Origin: an uncultured Desulfobulbus sp.
Lineage (GTDB): Bacteria > Desulfobacterota > Desulfobulbia > Desulfobulbales > Desulfobulbaceae
Direction of reading: 5' to 3'
Assembly: GCA_946539945.1 (NCBI GenBank)
Contig: CAMNHX010000134.1
Location: 1 to 5,352, forward strand
Length of the DNA stretch: 5,352 bases
The notes under the pieces are model-generated. The model was not told the origin of the DNA, ran no database searches, and worked only from the letters and a program-made list of their open reading frames with translations. Every line of letters begins with the position of its first letter. Positions within the stretch are counted from its first letter, which is position 1. Both the position numbers and the translations under genes were made by a program. Positions 1 to 5,336 of this stretch are shown piece after piece.

Positions 1-69
1 CGAAGCACGGTAAAAGTATTTCAGTGCGAAGCACGGTAAAAGTATTTCAGTGCGATAGCACGGTAAAAG
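1..69. repeat. 26-bp tandem repeat with junction hairpins
   Basis: Two identical 26-bp units occupy 1-26 and 27-52. A third, partial unit (53-69) carries one extra base. Each junction forms a short perfect hairpin: GTGC-GAA-GCAC at 24-34 and GTGC-GATA-GCAC at 50-61. The loop changes between copies while the stem stays intact. On the + strand, the frame ending at TAA 72-74 is open back to the window edge. In it the extra base of unit 3 restores the frame, so the peptide STVKV appears twice just before the stop. The array may continue to the left of the window. Function is unknown. It could be a decayed, tandemly expanded 3' end of a transposase gene or a small structured repeat. The repeat itself is certain; its meaning is not. 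Confidence 0.85.
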
Positions 70-91
70 TCTAAAAAATGAAACCGGAAAC
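70..91 (+). repeat. IS-end-like sequence, partial third copy of the terminal repeat
   Basis: This stretch matches the left part of the inverted repeat at 4804-4830. With a 2-base gap, 19 of 20 positions agree through the shared GGAAAC, and it has the same orientation. A TAA stop lies at its left edge (72-74), in the same relation to the repeat as the transposase stop at 4806-4808. After GGAAAC the similarity is lost: it reads TTTCC instead of GCTCTA. It may be the decayed right end of an IS630-like element lying to the left of the window. The similarity is seen; the origin is inferred. Confidence 0.4.
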
Positions 92-103
92 TTTCCCAGG
101 ATT

Positions 104-123
104 GCCATCGCCTGATGCTTTTT
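104..123 (+). terminator. weak candidate intrinsic terminator
   Basis: CATC (106-109) pairs with GATG (114-117) around a GCCT loop, and a G104-C118 pair can extend the stem past one bulged base. A run of five T follows at 119-123. The stem is short, so this is only a weak candidate. It would end transcription from whatever lies to the left, before the cytochrome gene. Confidence 0.25.
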
Positions 124-158
124 CCGACCGTGACGCCAAAACCTGCCCCTGCTGAACC

Positions 159-428
159 ATGACAACCCAAACCCCAAAACAACGCAAGACCTGGCTCTGG
201 AACCTGCTCTTTCTCCTGCTGGGCGGCGCGGTTCTGGGCCTGCTCTGGCTGGCGCCGCCCATTGCCACGCCCTACATGCCCAGAGACGAGCATCATGCGC
301 CCTACTTTGATATGCCCAAAAAAGAGGCGGAAAAACACTGCTTTGAATGCCACGGCCCGGAGATGTCCAATCCCCTGCCCAAAAACCATCCGCCACCCTA
401 TCGCTGCCTCTTTTGTCACCGCCGCTGA
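159..428 (+). CDS. small membrane-anchored diheme cytochrome c
   Basis: This 89-residue protein has a basic N-terminus (PKQRK), one hydrophobic segment at about residues 13-35, and a short domain facing the periplasm with two CXXCH heme c attachment motifs: CFECH (61-65) and CLFCH (83-87). Several histidines could be distal axial ligands (H45, H46, H60, H77). The role is probably periplasmic electron transfer beside a membrane redox complex; the partner is not visible here. The layout faintly recalls NapB-like or other deltaproteobacterial diheme proteins, but no named family can be assigned. ATG 159 is the first start available, because an in-frame TGA lies at 153-155. No clear Shine-Dalgarno sequence precedes it. 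Both heme motifs sit within the last 29 residues and the protein ends two residues after the second. That is unusually compact for a diheme domain, so it may need a partner subunit or be a 3'-shortened gene. Confidence 0.8.
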   Translation: MTTQTPKQRKTWLWNLLFLLLGGAVLGLLWLAPPIATPYMPRDEHHAPYFDMPKKEAEKHCFECHGPEMSNPLPKNHPPPYRCLFCHRR

Positions 429-483
429 AATCCTGCGCCTTGAGCCGCTGAAAAAATGGCGGATTTCGCCGGTGCTTGCAACA

Positions 484-509
484 GCATTTTTCCGGGTGTT
501 CGGAAATGC
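484..509. other. stem-loop downstream of the cytochrome gene
   Basis: TTTCCG (489-494) pairs with CGGAAA (501-506) around GGTGTT. Beyond a two-base TT bulge the stem extends with GCA (484-486) pairing TGC (507-509), giving nine base pairs. No T run follows on either strand, so it is not a classical intrinsic terminator. It may be a processing or stability hairpin at the end of the cytochrome transcript. Confidence 0.4.
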
Positions 510-546
510 CCGCATCTGTCCCTCTCAATCCCAATGTCATTAGGGT

Positions 547-587
547 AAAGCCGCCTTGGAACTGTTCTGAACCATTCGGCTTTCTTC
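547..587 (+). terminator. possible terminator with large loop
   Basis: AAAGCCG (547-553) and CGGCTTT (577-583) are a perfect 7-bp inverted repeat. The 23-base loop contains its own small palindrome, GAAC-T-GTTC (559-567). The right arm continues as TTTCTT. The long loop and interrupted T tract make this a weak terminator candidate; a protein-binding palindrome is equally possible. Confidence 0.25.
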
Positions 588-743
588 CCACCCCCGGATT
601 CCCACCATGAACGGTAGCACCACTATGCGCCACAACAAACGGATTGAGGCGCTTCGGTATGGTCTGGAGGCAGAACAGGTATTCTTGCGCACCACCTCTT
701 CCCTGTTCCCGAACAAAACACAATGCTGCAAGAGCAGGTTGAC

Positions 744-762
744 GGTATATTGGTATATTGGT
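744..762. promoter_or_regulatory. doubled GGTATATT motif upstream of the Mpv17-like gene
   Basis: The sequence reads GGTATATT, GGTATATT, then GGT: a perfect 8-bp tandem repeat in a short AT-rich patch 64 bases before ATG 826. TTGACG (739-744) abuts it and looks like a sigma-70 -35 box. However, the TATATT copies lie too close to serve as its -10 box, and the hexamer at the correct 17-base distance (TTCAAC) is poor. The patch is a plausible operator or promoter region for the two genes that follow, inferred from position and composition only. Confidence 0.3.
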
Positions 763-825
763 TCAACTGCTTCTTCAGCCTTCACTCCTGCGCCTCTGGC
801 GTCCCCCTGCACCACGGAGAAAACC

Positions 826-1572
826 ATGCAAAGATCGGATCGATTGGCCCTTGGCTATCTGGCGCTGTATGCGGCGTTTGTCTTTTTCTTCCCCTGGACG
901 CCCGCAGAAGAAGGCGGTCTGCGCTGGGACGGGCTGCATCCGCTGGACGCCTTTTCCGGGATGCGCGGCCTGAAAAACTTTGGCGACAGCGTTGCCGCCT
1001 ATCCCTATGTCAGCGGCTTTCTCAAGGTCGGGCTTTTGGCCACCTTTGGCGAGATGTTGAAAAACCGTCGCCGCAGTGGGGCCTGGCAGACCCCGGACCT
1101 GTTGGCCCGCTTTGTGGTCTGGGGTCTGTATGGGGCGCTCTTTACCCTGGTCTTTGCGCTCTTTGCCAAGGGGGTGGCCGCGCTCATGGGCACACCAGTC
1201 TGGCCCTTTGGTCAGCCCCCCGCGCTTGACCACAGCTTTGGCAACACGCTCATCTTCGCCTTTTCCACCTCACTCTGGATGAACCTGATCTTCTGCTACC
1301 CCATGATGCTGACGCACGAGTGGTGCAACAGCGTTATCACTGCGCGGCGACTGGTGGGCGGCGCAGAGTTTCTGGAGAGCCTGGACAAGCAGGTCTGGGG
1401 CGGCTTTCTCTTGAAAACCATCGTGTTTTTCTGGATTCCCGCGCATACCATCACCTTCTGCCTGCCCCCGGATTTCCGCGTGCTGATGAGCGCGGTTTTG
1501 AGTCTGGCCCTGGGCTTTTTGCTCACCCTCAAACCCAAACCGGACGGAACAGCGCAGTGCGCCAAGGCATGA
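826..1572 (+). CDS. Mpv17/PMP22-like inner-membrane protein
   Basis: This 248-residue polytopic membrane protein has about six hydrophobic segments, near residues 7-23, 60-77, 94-121, 140-163, 192-211 and 217-234. The C-terminal stretch FFWIPAHTITFCLPP (201-215), followed by DFRVL and a hydrophobic helix, resembles the Mpv17/PMP22 signature, in which W..P and NF..VP..YR precede the last helix. That likeness is recalled, not searched. Eukaryotic Mpv17 proteins are organellar inner-membrane proteins, possibly channels; the role of bacterial relatives is not established, so no function is assigned. ATG 826 was chosen because GGAGA (816-820) lies just upstream and the first hydrophobic segment starts soon after. 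An upstream in-frame ATG at 607 would add 73 unlikely residues. The M16 peptidase gene follows after 40 bases on the same strand, probably in one transcript. Confidence 0.7.
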   Translation: MQRSDRLALGYLALYAAFVFFFPWTPAEEGGLRWDGLHPLDAFSGMRGLKNFGDSVAAYPYVSGFLKVGLLATFGEMLKNRRRSGAWQTPDLLARFVVWGLYGALFTLVFALFAKGVAALMGTPVWPFGQPPALDHSFGNTLIFAFSTSLWMNLIFCYPMMLTHEWCNSVITARRLVGGAEFLESLDKQVWGGFLLKTIVFFWIPAHTITFCLPPDFRVLMSAVLSLALGFLLTLKPKPDGTAQCAKA

Positions 1573-1616
1573 CCGGTTCCGCATTGCCCTCCCCCAGAGC
1601 GGACAGCCACGCATGA
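1569..1616 (+). CDS. 15-codon coupling mini-ORF between two genes
   Basis: ATG 1569-1571 overlaps the TGA of the membrane-protein gene (ATGA), and the frame stops at TGA 1614-1616, which overlaps the ATG of the peptidase gene (again ATGA). The predicted peptide is MTGSALPSPRADSHA. Both junctions share the 10-mer GCATGACCGG (1568-1577 and 1612-1621). The peptidase start lacks a strong Shine-Dalgarno sequence, so ribosomes finishing the first gene could pass through the mini-ORF and restart at 1613. The peptide itself need not have a function. The geometry is seen; translation is inferred. Confidence 0.3.
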   Translation: MTGSALPSPRADSHA

Positions 1617-4600
1617 CCGGCAAGGCAGGCATCTTGCAGAAAGCTGTCCTTTTTGCCTGCGTACTGGTCGGACTGGGAGTCCTGACCCTGGCTGGCCGGG
1701 TTTGCTCCGAAGCTGAAGCTCCGGCAACCGGATCAGAGACCTTCCGGTCCTTTTTCTGGTACGACGGCAAATGGCCGCACGAGCGCTCCGACGTGCCTCC
1801 GGATCCTGCGCTGCGCTACGGTCGTCTGGAAAACGGCCTGCGCTACGCGGTCATGCGTCATGCACACCCCAAGGGGCGGGTCTGCCTGCGGCTGGACGTG
1901 CAGGCCGGCACGCTCATGGAAGGCCCGGACGAGTCCGGCTTTGCCCATTTTATCGAACACATGGCCTTTAACGGTACACGCCGTTTTCCGGCAGGAGAGC
2001 TGATTCCCTTTTTCCAGCGCCAAGGTCTGGTTCTGGGCAAGGATGTCAATGCCCATACCTTGCCAGACAGCACAGTGTACCGCCTCGATCTGGCGGCAAC
2101 AGACCGAGAAACCCTGAAAACCGGGCTGGACATTCTGCGGGACTTTGGCGACGCTCTCCTCTTTGAGTCCCAGGAGGTTGACCAGGAACGGGAGGTCATT
2201 CTGGCAGAAAAGCGCGATCGCGAAAGTGAAGCCACGCAGGCAGCCAAGGTCCGGGCAGAGAGACTCTACGGCAAAACCGCCTTGGGCACAGAACCCATCG
2301 GCACGGAGTCCAGTCTGAACGCAGCCAGTGCCAAGCGTCTGCACGCCTTTTATAGCAAATGGTATCGTGCTGATCGCATGGTTGTGGTGGTCGTGGGTGA
2401 CGCGGAGCCTGGACTGATGGAGCAGATGGTCCGGGAAGCTTTTGCCTCCATGAAGCAGCCCAGTTCCCCGCTCCCCTTTCCTGAACTGCCTGCAGCGAAG
2501 CGCGAGAAAAAATCCTGTCTTGTGCAGCAGCGGCCCGTGGATTTTGCGGCGGTCAGCCTGATCTGGCAGCATCCTGCCCGGCATCGGGCTGATCTCAAGG
2601 CCAACGATCTGGAGGAAATGGCTGACGCCACGGCTGTGCTTTGTCTGCAAAACCGGCTCAATCACCTGTTGGAGACAGAAGATTCTCCGTGGAGCCGGGC
2701 CAGTGTGCAGGGCGGCTGGCGTTCCGGCCTCAGCCCGCAGACGGTGCTGACCGCGATCACGACGCCTGCAGCCTGGAAGGAGGCCCTGTCTGCCTTGCAG
2801 GCTGAACAGGCCGCAGCGCTGGCCTTTGGCTTCAGTGCCGAAGAGGTGCAAGCTGCTGTGCAGCAGTTGGACCAGCACCTGCAACACAGGGAAAGTCTGG
2901 CTGCCCAGCGCCAGAGCGGGGAGCTTGCCGATGAAATTGTCATGACCCTCAACAGGGATCGGGTTTTTGTGGCCCCTGACTATCCACTGCGCCGCTTTGC
3001 CGAACTGCGGGCGGAACTGGAGCCGGACCGGGTACAGCAATCGCTCCGGGACGCCTTTTCCGGGGAAGCGCTGCTCTACCTGTCCGGCAAAGTTGCGGTC
3101 ACTGAAAAGGAACTGCAAAGCCTGTGGCAAGAGCTTGTTGCCCGTGCGCCACAAAAACGGACAGCAGAGGAGACAGAAACCTTTCCCTATCTGCCCTTGC
3201 CTGAAGAGCCGCAGGAACTGCCAGTCCTGCATGAGGATTCCTTGCCCGCGCCTCATGTCCCCGGAGCAAAGGAGGGGCGTCTTTCTGTCTGGAGGGCCAC
3301 TCTGGCAAACGGCACGCGCCTGCTCTGCGCCCCCACGCCAGACCTGGATTCAGGACAGCTGCGCGTGAGCCTGATTGGGGGGCGAGGCTACGCACTCATG
3401 CACGCGGACGAAGTCCGCACTGCCGGACTTGCCACCATGATCGCCAACACCGGCGGCCCCGGCAGACTGACGCCGTCGGACAGGGCGCGTCTCCTGTCGG
3501 CGCATGGCCTGGTCCTGGGTGAAGACGTGACAGACTACGGCTCGACGTTTTTTGCCCAGGCTCCTGTCCGGGAACTGGAAAGACTGCTGCAGGCCCTGTG
3601 GACGCAATTTCTTGATCCGCTGCCACCGGAAAAGGCAGCCCTACGGTATGCGCTGGTCCAGCGTGCCCTGCTGGAAGGGCGCGGCAAACGCTTTGACAGC
3701 GTGGAAGGTGTGGCAGCGGCGCTGTCTGGAGCCTGGTTCAGCGGAGCGCATTTTTTGCCGCTGGACAGCGATCTGGCGCGGAAGATCAGTCTGGAAGAGG
3801 TGCAGAAATTCCTTGAGACCCAGCGAGCGCGGGGTATCCGCGACATTGTGGTGAGCGGTGACGTGCAGCCTGAAGCAGTGTTGCGCCTCTGTGCCCGTTA
3901 CTTTGGCAGTCTCCCCTCCCCGCAGAGTGAACAGCCCGATCCGGAGCAGGTCCGGCAAGAGGTCGTCTTTCCAAAGCAGACGAGCCATTTGGAGCGCGTC
4001 CCCCAAGAGACGCAGGACAGGGCAGTGGTCTTTCTGGCCTGGCGGGGCGATGTGCCGCTTGCCGAGCGCCGCGCCCTGCTGACACGGCGTCTGGGCTTGA
4101 CAGTCCTGCACGCCCGGATGCGCGAGGAACTGCGGGAAAAGTTGGGTCTCTCTTATGCTCCCCTGTGTACGTATCGCCATCTGGAAGCCTACGGCGGCTT
4201 TGGCTATGCGCTTTTGGCTGTACCCACTGCAGCAAAACAGGTTGATGCCGCTACCCGGATCATGGAGCAGCTTGCGCGGCAAATAGCCAGGGAAGGCGTG
4301 CGCACCGAAGAACTGGAGCGCCAGAAGAAGCCGCTGCTCAACGCCTGGACCAGTCGCCTTCAGGACGGAGAGGCCCTGCACCTTTTTCTTCGGGCAGGTG
4401 TCTTTGCTGGAGTGCCCTTGATGCAGTGGGAGGCAGAGGAGGGGGCGATCTTGCAGAGTGTGCAGCCAGAAGAACTTTCCGGGGATCTGGCCAAACTCTT
4501 TGCCGCTGAACCTGTCCGGCTGACGGTTTGTAGGGACTGTCCCGAGCCGACTGCGGAGTCTGGCAAGAAAGAGGATGACAAGAAAGCGGAATCCGAAAAG

Positions 4601-4813
4601 AAAACAGGGGCAGGGAAGAACGAGGAAGCCGAAAAGAAAGAGGAACCGGAAAAGAAAAGTGAAGCAAATCTTACGAGGCTTGATGGCGCGTGCGGAAGGC
4701 TCCCTGTTCGCTGCGATTGGAACGGCCTTGAGTCAAGTCACGGCAGCCGATGCCAGCGGCTGGTACGTCTCCTGCGGGTATTTCATCCCAAAAGGGCAAA
4801 ATCTCTAAAATGA
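1613..4813 (+). CDS. exported M16 zinc metallopeptidase with transposon-derived C-terminus
   Basis: This 1066-residue protein has the two-lobed M16 (pitrilysin/PqqL-like) architecture. A basic N-terminus and hydrophobic segment at residues 11-28 form a signal peptide or anchor, so it probably acts in the periplasm; no good lipobox surrounds C31. The catalytic lobe (about 68-215) carries the inverted zinc motif HFIEH (112-116), with the third ligand glutamate in the EREVILAE stretch (192-199). An M16 C-type domain follows at about 240-420. The second half (about 555-920) lacks HXXEH, as is normal, and keeps the REKLGLSY element (841-848) that helps shape the active site. Such enzymes degrade unfolded or small peptides. 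The peptidase fold ends near residue 975. A Lys/Glu-rich tail (984-1015) follows, then about 51 residues (1016-1066) read out of frame from an IS630 transposase remnant. The start has only a weak ribosome binding site and lies 40 bases after the preceding gene. Confidence 0.92.
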   Translation: MTGKAGILQKAVLFACVLVGLGVLTLAGRVCSEAEAPATGSETFRSFFWYDGKWPHERSDVPPDPALRYGRLENGLRYAVMRHAHPKGRVCLRLDVQAGTLMEGPDESGFAHFIEHMAFNGTRRFPAGELIPFFQRQGLVLGKDVNAHTLPDSTVYRLDLAATDRETLKTGLDILRDFGDALLFESQEVDQEREVILAEKRDRESEATQAAKVRAERLYGKTALGTEPIGTESSLNAASAKRLHAFYSKWYRADRMVVVVVGDAEPGLMEQMVREAFASMKQPSSPLPFPELPAAKREKKSCLVQQRPVDFAAVSLIWQHPARHRADLKANDLEEMADATAVLCLQNRLNHLLETEDSPWSRASVQGGWRSGLSPQTVLTAITTPAAWKEALSALQAEQAAALAFGFSAEEVQAAVQQLDQHLQHRESLAAQRQSGELADEIVMTLNRDRVFVAPDYPLRRFAELRAELEPDRVQQSLRDAFSGEALLYLSGKVAVTEKELQSLWQELVARAPQKRTAEETETFPYLPLPEEPQELPVLHEDSLPAPHVPGAKEGRLSVWRATLANGTRLLCAPTPDLDSGQLRVSLIGGRGYALMHADEVRTAGLATMIANTGGPGRLTPSDRARLLSAHGLVLGEDVTDYGSTFFAQAPVRELERLLQALWTQFLDPLPPEKAALRYALVQRALLEGRGKRFDSVEGVAAALSGAWFSGAHFLPLDSDLARKISLEEVQKFLETQRARGIRDIVVSGDVQPEAVLRLCARYFGSLPSPQSEQPDPEQVRQEVVFPKQTSHLERVPQETQDRAVVFLAWRGDVPLAERRALLTRRLGLTVLHARMREELREKLGLSYAPLCTYRHLEAYGGFGYALLAVPTAAKQVDAATRIMEQLARQIAREGVRTEELERQKKPLLNAWTSRLQDGEALHLFLRAGVFAGVPLMQWEAEEGAILQSVQPEELSGDLAKLFAAEPVRLTVCRDCPEPTAESGKKEDDKKAESEKKTGAGKNEEAEKKEEPEKKSEANLTRLDGACGRLPVRCDWNGLESSHGSRCQRLVRLLRVFHPKRAKSLK
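4563..4658 (+). repeat. Lys/Glu-rich low-complexity tail segment
   Basis: This purine-rich stretch of the peptidase gene encodes residues 984-1015, built from KKE, EKK and EPEKK blocks with short spacers. It is dominated by AAG, AAA, GAA and GAG codons. It begins after the last M16-like sequence (RLTVCRDCPEP, 969-979) and ends at the insertion-sequence remnant. It is probably a disordered charged tail. Such slippage-prone sequence may have helped the recombination that joined the gene to the transposase remnant. Confidence 0.6.
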
Positions 4814-4829
4814 AAACGGAAACGCTCTA
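4656..4829 (+). mobile_element. right-end remnant of an IS630-family element
   Basis: Only the last ~175 bases of an insertion sequence remain: the 3' end of the transposase gene plus a right terminal repeat ending in CTCTA. IS630/Tc1-type elements insert at TA, and a TA lies at the outer edge (4828-4829). The left part has been lost by deletion or recombination, with the breakpoint near the purine-rich AAAAGTGAAG at about 4655-4664. The remnant is embedded in the 3' end of the peptidase gene, which reads through most of it in another frame. The family assignment rests on the transposase tail described at 4659-4808. Confidence 0.7.
4659..4808 (+). pseudogene. IS630-family transposase, C-terminal fragment
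   Basis: The frame ending at TAA 4806-4808 encodes 49 residues that match the typical end of IS630 transposases. The recalled family pattern is K-hydrophobic-LR..-AR, then L..AI..AL..VT..DA.GW and a terminal CGY. Here it appears as VKQILRG, MARAEGSLFAAIG, LSQVTAADASGWY and SCGYFIPKG. The DDE catalytic residues and all upstream sequence are absent, so this cannot be active. Frame and stop are intact, which points to a fairly recent truncation. The stop codon overlaps the start of the terminal inverted repeat, as is usual in compact insertion sequences. The same DNA is read in a different frame as the C-terminus of the M16 peptidase. Confidence 0.75.
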
Positions 4830-4830
4830 A
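4804..4830 (+). repeat. terminal inverted repeat, right-end orientation
   Basis: This 27-bp sequence has the core GAAAACGGAAACGCTC followed by TAA. It is identical at 23 of 27 positions to the reverse complement of 5280-5306. Its element lies to the left, where the transposase stop codon (4806-4808) overlaps it. The outer TA (4828-4829) fits a TA target duplication. Confidence 0.75.
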
Positions 4831-4917
4831 CAGCTTGTTTTTTATAGAAAATTAGAACGCTCGCAGCCTATGAGACAGCAGTGAGAAGACGCAATATTGT
4901 AATAATTGAGGGATGTA

Positions 4918-5226
4918 ATGATGATAAATCCGTTTAATGACAGAAAACAGTTCATAGTCAATATATTATTGATTATATTTGCAGTGAATGGAATATTTGG
5001 TATATTGTGCAATAATGGTATATATAGAAATTTTATGGTATCTATAGGAGTAATACTAATAATATTATATCCTGTTATTTTTTATAGAAATAAAAGTACA
5101 TGGAATATCACTTTTTTTGATCTTGGCATACTGGTAGCGATTTTTGGATATTTTTTTGAGAATGTTATAGTTATGAATATCGCTCTCGGTTTATTGTTAT
5201 TATCATACGATGATAAAACGTATTGA
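4918..5226 (+). CDS. small AT-rich three- or four-helix membrane protein, unknown
   Basis: The protein has 102 residues from ATG 4918, or 101 from ATG 4921. A GAGGG ribosome binding site (4908-4912) lies 5 bases before the first ATG and 8 before the second. A TTG at 4906 overlaps that site and is unlikely as a start. A short polar N-terminus (NPFNDRKQ) is followed by hydrophobic segments at about residues 11-31, 40-56 and 67-97; the last is long enough for two helices. The loops are short, with K, R and D, and the end is SYDDKTY. I do not recognise the family. Small AT-rich orphan membrane proteins next to insertion sequences are often phage, bacteriocin-immunity or toxin-antitoxin related, but nothing here shows that. 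Codon use is strongly AT-biased, unlike all genes to the left, which indicates foreign origin. Confidence 0.6.
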   Translation: MMINPFNDRKQFIVNILLIIFAVNGIFGILCNNGIYRNFMVSIGVILIILYPVIFYRNKSTWNITFFDLGILVAIFGYFFENVIVMNIALGLLLLSYDDKTY

Positions 5227-5246
5227 TTCATTCTGCTGATTTCTCA

Positions 5247-5270
5247 CAGAATAGTGATTCTGGATTTTTT
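5247..5270 (+). terminator. intrinsic terminator after the AT-rich gene
   Basis: CAGAAT (5247-5252) pairs with ATTCTG (5257-5262) around an AGTG loop. Two bases later there is a run of six T (5265-5270). It lies 20 bases after the stop codon at 5226. The six-pair stem is modest, but the arrangement is classical. Confidence 0.6.
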
Positions 5271-5279
5271 GTAAAACAA

Positions 5280-5306
5280 TTAGAGTGTTTCAGTTTTAAC
5301 TTTAGA
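5280..5306 (-). repeat. terminal inverted repeat, left-end orientation
   Basis: The reverse complement matches the repeat at 4804-4830 at 23 of 27 positions. It begins TTAGAGTG and ends TTTAGA, with a TA (5281-5282) at its outer edge. In this orientation the associated element would extend to the right, toward the gene starting at 5337. It could equally be the right boundary of a unit spanning 4804-5306. Confidence 0.65.
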
Positions 5307-5336
5307 ACCATAAAACTAGAAAATTAGGAGATGAAT

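Larger units (their letters stand above)
429..825. other. intergenic region without a convincing gene
   Basis: About 400 bases separate the cytochrome gene from the next start. An open frame from ATG 607 runs in phase into the downstream gene, but its 73 extra residues (MNGSTTMRHNK onward) look neither like a signal peptide nor like a membrane segment. A much better ribosome binding site marks 826. A 95-residue antisense frame at 540-827 has no recognisable features. The region holds stem-loops at 458-470, 484-509 and 547-583 and a doubled 8-bp motif at 744-762, annotated separately where useful. No tRNA, CRISPR or transposase remnant was recognised. Confidence 0.6.
4831..5279. other. AT-rich island between two IS ends
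   Basis: Base composition drops abruptly after the inverted repeat. Positions 4921-5220 contain 76 G or C in 300 bases (25%), against about 60% in the peptidase gene. The island holds one short membrane-protein gene and a terminator-like hairpin. Its borders coincide with two related, oppositely oriented insertion-sequence ends, so the DNA was probably acquired horizontally and bracketed or moved by these elements. No integrase, att site or tRNA is visible in it. Confidence 0.7.

Noticed and set aside
1..69. CRISPR array
   Set aside because: The 26-bp units are directly adjacent with no spacers between them.
21..515. 164-residue minus-strand open frame covering the cytochrome gene
   Set aside because: It is opposite a gene with two CXXCH motifs and a membrane anchor, and it runs into the tandem repeat. 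It has no recognisable features of its own.
739..767. Standard sigma-70 promoter from TTGACG
   Set aside because: No acceptable -10 hexamer occurs 16-18 bases downstream; the TATATT motifs are at the wrong distance.
607..825. N-terminal extension of the membrane-protein gene from ATG 607
   Set aside because: The 73 extra residues are polar and unlike a membrane or signal sequence, while GGAGA before ATG 826 gives a much better start.
540..827. 95-residue minus-strand frame in the intergenic region
   Set aside because: No good ribosome binding site or recognisable motif supports it.
1733..3256. 507-residue open frame on the minus strand inside the peptidase gene
   Set aside because: It lies fully antisense to a well-supported M16 gene with intact catalytic motifs. 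Its translation shows no recognisable domain or signal and is typical of antisense frames in GC-rich coding DNA.
4829..4843. Terminator-like AACA-GCT-TGTT followed by T run after the IS remnant
   Set aside because: The stem has only four weak pairs and overlaps the T run, too weak to call a terminator.
4838..5090. Identical 13-mer TTTTTTATAGAAA at 4838-4850 and 5078-5090
   Set aside because: In DNA of about 25% GC such a match is expected by chance, and nothing around it is shared.
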